Shown one piece after another: positions 19,334-28,870 of a stretch of 64,000 nt of DNA. Every line of letters starts with the position of its first letter. The first letter of the stretch is position 1. Under the pieces are notes generated by a model. That model had not been told where the DNA came from and ran no database searches. It was given only the letters and a program-made list of their open reading frames with translations. Source of the DNA: Colwellia sp. MB02u-6 (GTDB taxonomy: Bacteria > Pseudomonadota > Gammaproteobacteria > Enterobacterales > Alteromonadaceae); NCBI RefSeq assembly GCF_014077095.1, contig NZ_JACGVG010000033.1, positions 1 to 64,000 on the forward strand, written 5' to 3'. A program made the position numbers and the translations under genes.

Positions 19334-22183
19334 TTAAGCGAATTGACGAACTTCACCGTCACCTTCTACGTTAGTAATACAACGTCCACAAAGCTCTGGG
19401 TGCTTTTCATCTTGACCAATATCTTCTGTGACATGCCAACAGCGATCACACTTAACACCTTGTGCTGGAGCAACGGTTAACCATAAACCCTCGACTTCAG
19501 TGGCTAAAGTGTTTGCTGGTGCACTTTCAACAATTTCAACCACGGCTTTAGAGGTAATTAGTACAAAACGCAGTTCTTCCCCTAATTGCTGTAATTTTTC
19601 TGCCAGCTCACTGGTGGCGTATAATGTAACCGCGGCTTCAAGGGCTTTACCCACTTGCTTTTCTTTACGGGCATTTTCTAGCGCTTTATTGACTTCTGCG
19701 CGCACTAATAAAAGCTCGTTCCAGTAATCATTATTTAACACACTGGCCGTTGAAGCTTTTGGTAAGCCATCAAACCAAACACCAGTAAAGACGAACTCTT
19801 CACGAGTCTCACCTGATGGTGTTGGTAGTGCTTGCCAGATTTCTTGTGCCGTAAAAGATAAAATGGGTGCCATCCAACGTGTCATCGCTTCAGCGATTAA
19901 ATACATCGCTGTTTGACATGAACGACGAGCTACACTGTCTTCTTTGGCAGTGTATTGACGGTCTTTAATAATATCTAAGTAAAAGCCACCCAGTTCTGTT
20001 GTGCAGAAGTTCATTAGCTTGTGCACGACCAAATGAAATTCATATTCGTCATAAGCAGCAATAATATCTGCTTGTAACTGCGCAGCTTTATCTACCGCCC
20101 AACGATCAAGTGCCACCATATCATCAAAAGCAATTAAATCTGTTTTGGGGTCAAAGCCATTTAAGTTTGACAATAAAAAGCGCGAGGTATTTCGAATACG
20201 GCGATAAGCATCAGCTTGGCGTTTAAATATTTCATCGCCTGCGGTGATCTCTTGAGTGTAATTTACCGATGCTGTCCATAAGCGTAAAATGTCTGCACCT
20301 AGTGTATTGGTGATTTCTTTTGGCGTGATAACATTACCTAAAGATTTAGACATTTTATGACCTTTAGCATCAACGACGAAGCCATGAGTCAGTACTTGCT
20401 TATAAGGTGCTTTACCGTTCATAGCGACTGAAGAAATCATTGAAGACATAAACCAACCACGATGTTGATCCGAACCTTCTAAGTACAAGTCAGCAATTCC
20501 ATCAAATTCCTCACGGGCATTAATAACAGAGTAGTGGGTTGTACCGGAGTCAAACCAAACATCTAGAGTGTCAGGTACTTTAACGTATACTTGAGCATCA
20601 TCACCAATAAGCGCTGATGGCTCTAAATCAAACCACGCTTGAATGCCTTTCTCTTCAACAAGTTTTGCTACACTTTCAATTAATTCAATCGTGCGCGGAT
20701 GCAAAGCACCCGTATCTTGATGAATAAATAATGCCATTGGCACGCCCCACGTGCGTTGACGTGATATACACCAATCAGGACGACCTTCAACCATAGATTC
20801 AATACGACGTTGGCCCCAATCAGGAATCCACCGTGTTTTTTCAATTTCTTTTAATGAGTCTTGACGTAAACCTTTCTTGTCCATGCTAATAAACCACTGC
20901 GGTGTAGCACGGAAAATCAATGGCGTTTTATGACGCCAACAATGCGGGTAAGAATGATCTATCGCATGATAATGCACTAATGTGCCATGCTCTCTTAGGG
21001 TTTCAACAACATTAGCATTGGCTTTAAAAACATGCTGACCTGCAAACAGTGGTGTGTCTTCTAAATAAACACCGTTGGCGCCAACAGGATTTGCCACTTC
21101 TAAATCATATACCTTACCAACAACAAAATCTTCTACACCATGACCTGGCGCTGTATGTACACAACCCGTACCTGAATCGGTCGTCACGTGTTCACCTAAA
21201 ATTAATGGCACGGTAAAATCATAAAATGGGTGTTTAAGTTCAACAAGGTCTAAATCGCTGCCCTGACAAAAACCTAATACCTGGTATTTATCAATACCAA
21301 ATCGCTCCATACACGAAGTCACTAAATCAGAGGCTAAGATGAAGCGTTCTTTTCCTTGCGCTGTTGCACACTGTACTAAGCTATATTCTACCTCAGCATT
21401 CACAGCAACCGCACGGTTAGCTGGTAATGTCCAAGGTGTGGTCGTCCAGATCACCACTGAAACTGAACCTTCACTTACATGCTCTTTGGGATGCTCGTCT
21501 GGATGAATAAATTTATCAGCAATGCTTTGATCAACAAGAGTAAATTTCACATCAATAGCGGGTGATTGCTTATCTTGATATTCCACTTCAGCTTCCGCTA
21601 AAGATGAGCCACAATCTGTGCACCAATGCACAGGTTTAAAGCCTTGGTGTAAATGACCATTTTCAGCAATTTTACCCAAAGATCGAATAATATTAGCTTC
21701 CGTATCAAAATCCATCGTACGATAAGGCTTATCCCAATCAGCAAAGACGCCTAAACGTTTGAAGTCTTCTCGTTGGGCATTAATTTGCTTGCCGGCATAT
21801 TCACGACACTTTTCACGAAAAACACTAGCAGAAACTTTATGGCCTGGTTTGCCAATTTTTTTCTCTACCATTAGTTCAATCGGTAAACCATGACAATCCC
21901 AACCCGGCACATATGGCGCATTGAAGTCTGATAAGGTTTTTGATTTAACAATAATGTCTTTCAAAATTTTATTAACAGAGTGACCTAGATGAATATCACC
22001 ATTGGCATACGGAGGGCCGTCATGCAAAACAAATGATTTTTTGCCTTTTTTAGCGGCACGAATTTGACCGTATAAATCTTTCTCTGCCCATTCTTTTAGC
22101 ATATTCGGTTCACGATTTGCCATATTGCCTTTCATAGCAAAAGAAGTTGCGGGCAAATTTAGGGTTTGCTTATAATCACTCAT
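19334..22183 (-). CDS. ileS: Isoleucyl-tRNA synthetase
   Basis: IleS charges tRNA-Ile. The 949-aa class I enzyme has the HIGH motif as HLGH (residues 65-68), the CP1 editing domain, and the KMSKS loop ([13 protein letters not shown]). The C-terminal zinc finger has two CxxC pairs (CDRC, CGRC), as in the bacterial type 1 enzyme. No T-box is expected in this phylum and none is seen. ribF lies upstream, as usual. Confidence 0.98.
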   Translation of the reverse strand: MSDYKQTLNLPATSFAMKGNMANREPNMLKEWAEKDLYGQIRAAKKGKKSFVLHDGPPYANGDIHLGHSVNKILKDIIVKSKTLSDFNAPYVPGWDCHGLPIELMVEKKIGKPGHKVSASVFREKCREYAGKQINAQREDFKRLGVFADWDKPYRTMDFDTEANIIRSLGKIAENGHLHQGFKPVHWCTDCGSSLAEAEVEYQDKQSPAIDVKFTLVDQSIADKFIHPDEHPKEHVSEGSVSVVIWTTTPWTLPANRAVAVNAEVEYSLVQCATAQGKERFILASDLVTSCMERFGIDKYQVLGFCQGSDLDLVELKHPFYDFTVPLILGEHVTTDSGTGCVHTAPGHGVEDFVVGKVYDLEVANPVGANGVYLEDTPLFAGQHVFKANANVVETLREHGTLVHYHAIDHSYPHCWRHKTPLIFRATPQWFISMDKKGLRQDSLKEIEKTRWIPDWGQRRIESMVEGRPDWCISRQRTWGVPMALFIHQDTGALHPRTIELIESVAKLVEEKGIQAWFDLEPSALIGDDAQVYVKVPDTLDVWFDSGTTHYSVINAREEFDGIADLYLEGSDQHRGWFMSSMISSVAMNGKAPYKQVLTHGFVVDAKGHKMSKSLGNVITPKEITNTLGADILRLWTASVNYTQEITAGDEIFKRQADAYRRIRNTSRFLLSNLNGFDPKTDLIAFDDMVALDRWAVDKAAQLQADIIAAYDEYEFHLVVHKLMNFCTTELGGFYLDIIKDRQYTAKEDSVARRSCQTAMYLIAEAMTRWMAPILSFTAQEIWQALPTPSGETREEFVFTGVWFDGLPKASTASVLNNDYWNELLLVRAEVNKALENARKEKQVGKALEAAVTLYATSELAEKLQQLGEELRFVLITSKAVVEIVESAPANTLATEVEGLWLTVAPAQGVKCDRCWHVTEDIGQDEKHPELCGRCITNVEGDGEVRQFA

Positions 22184-22302
22184 TAAAATAAATATCCGTT
22201 GTCGTAGTCACTAGGCTTTGCTTAGTATGATGTTATATTTTATTTTCTTAATTTATCGCTAATTTATTAGTCATTTACCAATAAGTTATCGTTACGATGT
22301 CG

Positions 22303-23250
22303 TTAAGTAATAGCTAAATGTTGCACAAAAGTGCGGGCCTGTTCAGTATCGGTGGCAATTTGTTCGGTAAGCTCAACTAGCGAGTTAAACTTATGTTCAC
22401 TTCGTAGTTTTTTCAACATAACTACTTCAATGATTGCACCGTATAAATTGTTATCAAAATCAAATATATGTACTTCTAATTGTTGCCTAATACCAGCAAC
22501 TGTCGGTCTTGAACCTATGTTTGCGACACCGTAATGGTGACCAAATGGGCTTTTAACCTGCACCGCGTAAACCCCTGAAACAGGCGAAACCCGACGTTTT
22601 AATCTTATATTGGCAGTAGGAAAACCTATTTCACGGCCGCGTTTATCACCATGAAAAACTTTGCCAATAATTGAATAGGGCCGTCCTAACATGGTTTTCG
22701 CGCCGTCTAAATCATCTCTCTCTAATAACTGCCTGATTGCTGTGCTGCTTACACGACAACCTGCTAGTTTATGGCTTGCGGTATCAGTTACTGAGAAGTC
22801 AAACTGCTTGCCAGCGGCCTTGAGCATAGAGAAATTACCTTGGCGATTTTTACCAAAATGAAAGTCGTCACCAACAATCAAGTGCTTTATCGCTAAGCGT
22901 TTTACTAATAACTCTTTGATAAAGGTCTCGGCGGTTAGACTAGCAAATTTTCTATTAAAATTGATACAAATTAATCTATCTATACCTAAGTTTTTTAATA
23001 GGACATATTTGTCACGTAATCGACACAATCGTGCGGGGGCGGTTTCAGGTGAAAATAACTCTTGTGGCTGGGGTTCAAAGACCAATACGGCAGCTTCGCA
23101 GTTTAGCTTTCTGGCTTTTTCAACCAAAGCTAGGATTACTTGCTTATGCCCTAAGTGAACGCCGTCAAAATTGCCAATAGTTAACACGCAACCTTGACGA
23201 TTGTTATCAACGTTAATGTGCATGTTATGAATGCCACGTGTTAATTGCAT
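22303..23250 (-). CDS. ribF: Bifunctional riboflavin kinase/FAD synthetase
   Basis: RibF phosphorylates riboflavin to FMN and adenylylates FMN to FAD. The N-terminal FAD synthetase part has the nucleotidyltransferase motif GNFDGVHLGH and the later SSTAIR motif. The C-terminal riboflavin kinase part has GREIGFPTANI. The length (315 aa) and the N terminus MQLTRGIHN match gammaproteobacterial RibF. It lies between murJ and ileS. Confidence 0.97.
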   Translation of the reverse strand: MQLTRGIHNMHINVDNNRQGCVLTIGNFDGVHLGHKQVILALVEKARKLNCEAAVLVFEPQPQELFSPETAPARLCRLRDKYVLLKNLGIDRLICINFNRKFASLTAETFIKELLVKRLAIKHLIVGDDFHFGKNRQGNFSMLKAAGKQFDFSVTDTASHKLAGCRVSSTAIRQLLERDDLDGAKTMLGRPYSIIGKVFHGDKRGREIGFPTANIRLKRRVSPVSGVYAVQVKSPFGHHYGVANIGSRPTVAGIRQQLEVHIFDFDNNLYGAIIEVVMLKKLRSEHKFNSLVELTEQIATDTEQARTFVQHLAIT

Positions 23251-23383
23251 CTAATTAAAAACCTTACTGCCAATAGTGCTTTACTACTAGCTAAATCATT
23301 AAAGAATAAAAGCCGATGAATTATATATGAGTCAGCAATAAGAATCAGCCCTTATGAAGAGTTATTTTAGCGGAAATATCGTG

Positions 23384-24964
23384 TTAATTAAGCGTTTTTT
23401 GTCTAATTTTGATATCTGAAAGTCGAATACCTAATAAAAGAAGACAAATTAAATAACTTACTATGCCACTGGTAATACAGATCAAAAGTTGCGTCACTTG
23501 CATGGTAAAACTGTAGGTAAGCCAGACATTAAACTCAGGTGATACTTGATAAACAACTAAAGCCATTATCCCTGCAGAGCTTACAAGACGGCTGATAAAC
23601 CACCATGTTTTGCCCGTTAACTGAAAAACATTAGCCGCTTTTAACCCCTGATAAAGCATCAGTGCATTTAACGTCGCAGATAAAGTCGTTGCTATGGCTA
23701 AACCAACATAACCAAAATATGGTGCTAGCATCATATTAAATACCATATTGGCCACCATAGCTTTAATCGCAATTTTCACTGGTGTTTTAGTGTCTTGGCG
23801 AGCATAAAAACCCGGCGCTAGGACTTTAATGAACATGAAGCTGAGTAAGCCCGAGAGGTAAGCAAATAAAGCATAAGACACTTGTAAAACTTCATATTGG
23901 GTAAATTCACCTCGCATAAATAACACCATAATAATCGGCTGTGCTAGCACCATTAGCCCAGCTAAAGCTGGCCAACCAAATAGCGAAACAACTCTGATGC
24001 CCCAATCTAAGGTATCACTAAATTCTTGAGTATCTTTCTTAGTATGTAATTTAGCCAAGCTAGGTAATATTACTGTCGCAATACCTATACCAAATAAGCC
24101 CAGTGGAAATTCTAGTAGTCGGTCAGCGTAATATAACCAGCTAATAGAACCCGTGATCAACATACTGGCGATAATGGTATCAAGCAGTAAATTTATTTGC
24201 GTTACTGACACGCCAAAAAGAGCAGGAATAATCAACTTTCGTATTTTAGTGACGCCAGGCGAATGCCATGACCATGTCGGTTTAACCAGAGCACCTGCAC
24301 GATATAAAAAGGGCAACTGAAAAGCGAATTGAATAAAACCACCTAAAAACACGCCCCAAGCAAGCGCAAATGCAGGATTATCCATCACAGGTGCTAAGTA
24401 AATAGCACAAGCTATGATACCCACATTTAATAACACCGGCGTAAAAGCTGAAACAGCAAAGCGACCATAAGTATTTAATATTGCGCCTGATAGTGCTGTA
24501 AAACTAACAAACCACAAATAAGGAAAGGTAATTTTTAATAGTGTACTCGCCAGATCAAATTTTTCACTCGCAGGACCATCATTTAACCAATCTAAAAACC
24601 AACCGAAGCCAAACAATGCTACGATTAATGGCGACGCTATCATACCAAATAAGGTGACTAAGGTAATAATAACACCCAGGGTGCCTGAAACTTGGCCAAT
24701 TAACTTGCGTGTTTCGTTAGTGCTGTGCTCCTCATCAAGGGTGTGATATTCACTTAACACCGGCACAAAGGCTTGTGCAAAAGCACCTTCTGCAAACAGA
24801 CGTCGCAAAAAATTAGGGATTTTATTGGCAAAGAAGAATACGTCTGCTGAGGCCCCCGCGCCCATAATATTGGCAATAACAATGTCTCGCACTAAGCCAA
24901 GCACACGTGAAATTAATGTCATAGCGCTGACAATAAGTCCTGACTTAATTAGTTTTTTACTCAA
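23384..24964 (-). CDS. murJ: Lipid II flippase MurJ
   Basis: MurJ flips lipid II across the inner membrane for peptidoglycan synthesis. The 526-aa protein has about 14 hydrophobic segments and the family motifs SRVLGLVRD near the N terminus and RRLFAEGAFAQAFVP at about residues 53-67. The start is a TTG at 24964, supported by GGAG 8 nt upstream. It is divergent from rpsT, the standard arrangement in gammaproteobacteria. Confidence 0.97.
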   Translation of the reverse strand: MSKKLIKSGLIVSAMTLISRVLGLVRDIVIANIMGAGASADVFFFANKIPNFLRRLFAEGAFAQAFVPVLSEYHTLDEEHSTNETRKLIGQVSGTLGVIITLVTLFGMIASPLIVALFGFGWFLDWLNDGPASEKFDLASTLLKITFPYLWFVSFTALSGAILNTYGRFAVSAFTPVLLNVGIIACAIYLAPVMDNPAFALAWGVFLGGFIQFAFQLPFLYRAGALVKPTWSWHSPGVTKIRKLIIPALFGVSVTQINLLLDTIIASMLITGSISWLYYADRLLEFPLGLFGIGIATVILPSLAKLHTKKDTQEFSDTLDWGIRVVSLFGWPALAGLMVLAQPIIMVLFMRGEFTQYEVLQVSYALFAYLSGLLSFMFIKVLAPGFYARQDTKTPVKIAIKAMVANMVFNMMLAPYFGYVGLAIATTLSATLNALMLYQGLKAANVFQLTGKTWWFISRLVSSAGIMALVVYQVSPEFNVWLTYSFTMQVTQLLICITSGIVSYLICLLLLGIRLSDIKIRQKTLN

Positions 24965-25450
24965 ACAACTAGCTCCAATCTTATGCTTATTTTTAAAATA
25001 TTTTTCAACATATTCACACTAATTTAATTCGCTGATATTATAAGCAAATATAAGTATTGATTCATCATTAAAACAAGCCAAATTTCGCATAACAGATAAT
25101 ATCTCTCTATTATGCGGCTTTTATAAATTGATAGACAAGACTTTAATATCCTAAAGCCGATGTTTTATTAATAATCGGGTAACCTACTTATTCAAGGCTA
25201 AAAGTGTGCTTTTTTTGTCAAAAAAGTGTCTAAATAGCAAATATATCGAAAATTAGTTAAATCAGAGGAGAACAACACTTCCAACTTTTAACTAAAAACT
25301 TTAGAATGTGCCATTGGTTTTATTTATACAAACGGGTAATTATCCGAACGGTCAAATTAAAACAGTAAATCATTTGACAAACCAGTTAAAAACAGGCATA
25401 TTTCGTCGCCTTAAATTTAGGCAATATTTATTCAATTTTAGGAGTTCACC
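24965..25450. other. murJ-rpsT divergent intergenic region
   Basis: This 486-bp region holds the murJ and rpsT promoters. A good rpsT promoter is listed separately at 25374-25402. The rest is AT-rich with no convincing gene. A plus-strand frame at 25308-25532 overlaps rpsT in another phase and looks spurious. Confidence 0.5.
25374..25402 (+). promoter_or_regulatory. rpsT promoter
   Basis: A perfect -35 box TTGACA (25374-25379), a 17-nt spacer and CATATT (25397-25402, four of six to consensus) are followed by the G+C-rich stretch TCGTCGCC. A G+C-rich discriminator is typical of ribosomal genes under ppGpp control. The leader to the start codon would be about 40 nt. Confidence 0.6.
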
Positions 25451-25711
25451 TTGGCTAACTCAAAGTCTGCTAAGAAGCGCGCATTACAATCTGAAACGCG
25501 CCGCCAACACAATGCAAGCCGTCGCTCGATGATGCGTACTTTACTTAAGAAAGTAATGTCTGCTATCGCAGCCGGTGACAAAGAAAAAGCATCTACAGAA
25601 TTTGCTGCTGCTGCACCGATTTTAGATCGTTATGCAAGCAAAGGTCTTATTCATAAAAATAAAGCCGCTCGTAGTAAGAGCCGTTTAAACGCTTCTATTA
25701 AAGCGCTTTAA
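25451..25711 (+). CDS. rpsT: 30S ribosomal protein S20
   Basis: S20 binds 16S rRNA early in 30S assembly. The 86-aa basic protein begins [11 protein letters not shown], the family N terminus. The start codon is TTG at 25451 with AGGAG six nt upstream. E. coli rpsT also starts with UUG, where the weak start is part of autoregulation by S20, so the same control is likely here. A strong terminator follows. Confidence 0.98.
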   Translation: MANSKSAKKRALQSETRRQHNASRRSMMRTLLKKVMSAIAAGDKEKASTEFAAAAPILDRYASKGLIHKNKAARSKSRLNASIKAL

Positions 25712-25729
25712 TTTTTTGTAAAGAATTAA

Positions 25730-25754
25730 AAAACCGGCTTTGGCCGGTTTTTTT
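25730..25754 (+). terminator. rpsT rho-independent terminator
   Basis: AACCGGC (25732-25738) pairs with GCCGGTT (25743-25749) around a TTTG loop, extended by A-T pairs, and is followed by a run of seven T from 25748. Confidence 0.92.
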
Positions 25755-25856
25755 ATGCCTGTAATTCCACTAAAGCAAGAGTTTGTTGTGGTTTGCGCTT
25801 GCGCTTATCATCTATTTTGGTAGTCTCTAGACGGTATTTACCAAGAGAAACCTTAC

Positions 25857-27512
25857 ATGAAACTTTCAAAACTCGCTTCTATGCTGATCATTGCTGGCAC
25901 ATTAACCGCTTGTGGTGACAACAAAACAGTAACACCGCTTGCAAGTGTTAGCTTGTTACCTGCATATCAAGACCGTTTAGATATTTATAAAACAGTGACC
26001 TTAAGTGCTGACTTATCACACCTATCCACGAACCAGAAAAAAATGTTGTCCTTACTTATCGAAGCCTCAGACATTATCGATGATCTATTTTGGCAACAGG
26101 CTTTTGGCCAAGATAAAACTAGCTTTTTAGCGTCAATAAATGACGATAAAGTCAGAGAGTTTGCCCGTATTAATTATGGTCCTTGGGATCGATTAAATGG
26201 TGACAAAGCTTTTTTAACTGATAGCACAGAAAAGAGCCCCGGCGCTCAGTTCTATCCCGCCGACATGAGCAAAGCCGAATTTGAAAAGGCCACCTTTGAT
26301 GACAAAAATGGTTTGTACTCGATGGTAATAAGGAACGAAAATGGTGAATTAAACACTATTGCCTTTTCAGAAGCCTACAGTGACGAAATTAATCGTATTG
26401 CGGTTATTTTAGAAAAAGCTGCGACCTTTGCCGATAATAAAGAATTCGCTAATTACCTTAATATACGCGCCACAGCATTACGTAATGATGATTTCCAGGC
26501 ATCTGACCTTGCTTGGATGGACATGAAAAACAATCCCATTGATATTGTTATAGGTCCAATTGAAACCTATGAAGATCAACTTTTTGGTTATCGTGCCGCT
26601 TTTGAATCTTACGTACTGATCAAAGATATGTCGTGGAGTGAAAAGCTTTCAAAATACGCTGATTTTTTACCTGAATTACAACGAGGTCTACCAGTTAGCA
26701 AAGAGTATAAAGCCGAAATTCCTGGCTCTGATGCCGACTTAAATGCCTATGATGTTATTTATTATGCCGGCCATTCAAATGCTGGCGGTAAAACGATAGC
26801 GATTAACTTACCCAATGACGAACAAGTACAATTGGAAAAAGGTACACGTCGTTTGCAGTTAAAAAATGCCATGCGGGCAAAGTTTGACGCCATCATGACC
26901 CCCATTGCCGAGACATTAATTGTGCCAGAGCAGCGAAAAAATGTCACCTTTACCGCCTTTTTTGCCAACACTATGTTTCATGAAGTGGCGCACGGCTTAG
27001 GCATTAAAAACACCATTAATGACAAAGGTACAGTTCGTCAATCATTAAAAGAACATGCCTCAGCTTTGGAAGAAGGCAAAGCCGATGTACTAGGCCTTTA
27101 TATGATACGTCAACTACTGGCGAGAAATGTTATTAGTGAGGGTACGCTAGAAGACTACTACACCACGTTCTTAACCGGTATATTCCGTTCTGTGCGTTTT
27201 GGAGCAAGCTCAGCGCACGGTAAAGCCAACATGGTGCGCTTTAACTATTTTGCTGAGCAAGGTGCATTCACTCGCAATGAGCAAGGGTTATACAAGGTTA
27301 ATGTTGCAGAGATGACCGCCGCTATTAATTCTTTGTCAGAGTTAATTTTAACCTTACAAGGCAACGGTGATTACGATGGTGTTGATAAACTAGTAGCAGA
27401 AAGTGGTGTGATTAACAGCCATTTGGCAGAAGACTTAGCCAGTTTAGAAAGCGCAAAAATCCCAGTGGATATTACCTTTAAACAAGGTAAAAAAGTGCTT
27501 GGGCTAAATTAA
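25857..27512 (+). CDS. M49/DPP III-like zinc metallopeptidase lipoprotein
   Basis: The 551-aa protein has a lipoprotein signal peptide with lipobox LTAC (Cys19), so it should be anchored in the outer or inner membrane facing the periplasm. The metal site reads HEVAH (375-379), with a downstream EEGKAD (405-410) that can supply the third zinc ligand. Segment order (an N-terminal helical region, YPADMSKAEFE, the HExxH helix, then EExxAD) resembles the dipeptidyl-peptidase III family (M49) as found in many marine bacteria. Classical DPP III has HExxxH, whereas this has HExxH. Substrate is unknown. The gene stands alone between two terminators. Confidence 0.72.
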   Translation: MKLSKLASMLIIAGTLTACGDNKTVTPLASVSLLPAYQDRLDIYKTVTLSADLSHLSTNQKKMLSLLIEASDIIDDLFWQQAFGQDKTSFLASINDDKVREFARINYGPWDRLNGDKAFLTDSTEKSPGAQFYPADMSKAEFEKATFDDKNGLYSMVIRNENGELNTIAFSEAYSDEINRIAVILEKAATFADNKEFANYLNIRATALRNDDFQASDLAWMDMKNNPIDIVIGPIETYEDQLFGYRAAFESYVLIKDMSWSEKLSKYADFLPELQRGLPVSKEYKAEIPGSDADLNAYDVIYYAGHSNAGGKTIAINLPNDEQVQLEKGTRRLQLKNAMRAKFDAIMTPIAETLIVPEQRKNVTFTAFFANTMFHEVAHGLGIKNTINDKGTVRQSLKEHASALEEGKADVLGLYMIRQLLARNVISEGTLEDYYTTFLTGIFRSVRFGASSAHGKANMVRFNYFAEQGAFTRNEQGLYKVNVAEMTAAINSLSELILTLQGNGDYDGVDKLVAESGVINSHLAEDLASLESAKIPVDITFKQGKKVLGLN

Positions 27513-27571
27513 ATCAAGTTAAATTAAATCAAATTAAGTTAAGTTAACTTGATTTAGTATCACTCGATAAG

Positions 27572-27597
27572 GCTAAACATTGGTTTAGCTTTTTTTT
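27572..27597 (+). terminator. Terminator after the M49-like gene
   Basis: GCTAAAC (27572-27578) and GTTTAGC (27583-27589) pair around ATTG and are followed by eight T. The 45 bp before it, right after the stop codon, are made of imperfect repeats of AAATTAAATCAAGTT-like sequence. Confidence 0.9.
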
Positions 27598-27657
27598 GGC
27601 CGTTATTTAGTATTGTTACCCTGTCTTGAAACTGTCGCTGGAAACATAGGTATTGTA

Positions 27658-28866
27658 TTATTCAAATAAGCGTACTTCTACACGCTTACCGTCGTCCACT
27701 TCATCACTCGGATGATTGATAACCAGTTCACCCTTATTTATCCCCTCAAGAATCTGGGCAATCAAACCGTTACGCTGACCGATTTTAACTTCCCGTCTTA
27801 CCGCCAAATCACTTTCAATAATAAACACTGCCCAGCCCCCCTTATATCTAAATAAGCTGCTCGCCGGTATTTGCAGTACATTTTCCTGCTGCCATAAAAT
27901 AAAATTTGCCTCTACTCGATATCCATCTCCAAGTAGATTCCAAAGTTCAGCCCGAGAAACAAAATCAGAAATAATGAGCACACGTTGTTCTTCAACCCCA
28001 AGTGCTGACACTTTGGTAAAGCCAACCGGTTCAACTATTCGAACCCGTCCCTCTAAAGGTTTGTCACCGCCCCAGCGATCAAACAAAACCTTCATACCGG
28101 ATTTTATTTTCACCGCATCAGCGGAAAGTACATCCACCTCTATTTCTAGAGCAGATGGGTCGCCCACTTCTAACAAGGGATCACCAGTACGCACAGGACC
28201 TTCACATGCACTAACAACTTTAAGAATTTTTCCATTTATCGGCGATCGCACTTGTACTCGCTCTGTCGGCTCTTTACTGTCAACGGCAGCTGAATATTGT
28301 AGAGCAGTGCCCGCAGCTTCCAGTTCATATTTAGCCACTTCGACACTAAAATTGGCTGAACGTTTAGACGCTGCCGTTGTTTGCACCTGGGTTTGGGCCT
28401 TATCAAAGGCTTCACGTGAAATCAAAGCCTGTGCCATTAATGGTTGCAGCCGTGTTAATTCATTACTGGCTAATTGTGCCGATGCAGATGCTGCATTTGC
28501 CTGTTCTTGCGCGGCATGTAAAGCCGATTTTGCAGCTGCTACCTGGGCCTGAGCCTGGTTACGGCTGCGCGAATCTAGTACCTGTGATTGTAATGGCGTA
28601 ATCCCTAACAATACCTGTCCTTGCTTAACCGTATCACCGACCTTTAATTGTTGACGACAGGTTACGCCATCAACAGATGCTGATATCACGTAACGATCAA
28701 TCAACCGGGTACGACCCTCCTCTTCAATGCTTACGGTCATAGGTGCATATTTTGCGGCTATGCCTTCAACCATAATTGGCTGTGGCCAGAAACCCCAGAT
28801 CAATAATCCCGTGATTAAGCCAACAATAAAGAATATCAATGGATGTTTTTTTAACAGAGCAAGCAT
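27658..28866 (-). CDS. HlyD-family membrane fusion protein of an ABC exporter
   Basis: This 402-aa periplasmic adaptor is anchored by one N-terminal membrane helix (about 10-27). It has a lipoyl-like half (TRLIDRYVISAS), an Ala/Gln-rich coiled coil (about 95-190) and a beta-barrel part (VRSPINGKI, then RVRIVEPVG). It lies 4 nt after the permease gene and belongs to a three-gene MacAB-like or DevBCA-like exporter. The base composition looks richer in G+C than flanking genes. The substrate cannot be read from the sequence. Confidence 0.85.
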   Translation of the reverse strand: MLALLKKHPLIFFIVGLITGLLIWGFWPQPIMVEGIAAKYAPMTVSIEEEGRTRLIDRYVISASVDGVTCRQQLKVGDTVKQGQVLLGITPLQSQVLDSRSRNQAQAQVAAAKSALHAAQEQANAASASAQLASNELTRLQPLMAQALISREAFDKAQTQVQTTAASKRSANFSVEVAKYELEAAGTALQYSAAVDSKEPTERVQVRSPINGKILKVVSACEGPVRTGDPLLEVGDPSALEIEVDVLSADAVKIKSGMKVLFDRWGGDKPLEGRVRIVEPVGFTKVSALGVEEQRVLIISDFVSRAELWNLLGDGYRVEANFILWQQENVLQIPASSLFRYKGGWAVFIIESDLAVRREVKIGQRNGLIAQILEGINKGELVINHPSDEVDDGKRVEVRLFE

Positions 28867-28870
28867 CTGT

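Noticed and set aside
25308-25532. Plus-strand frame overlapping rpsT
   Set aside because: It is in a different phase from rpsT, which is certain, and covers the rpsT promoter and leader.
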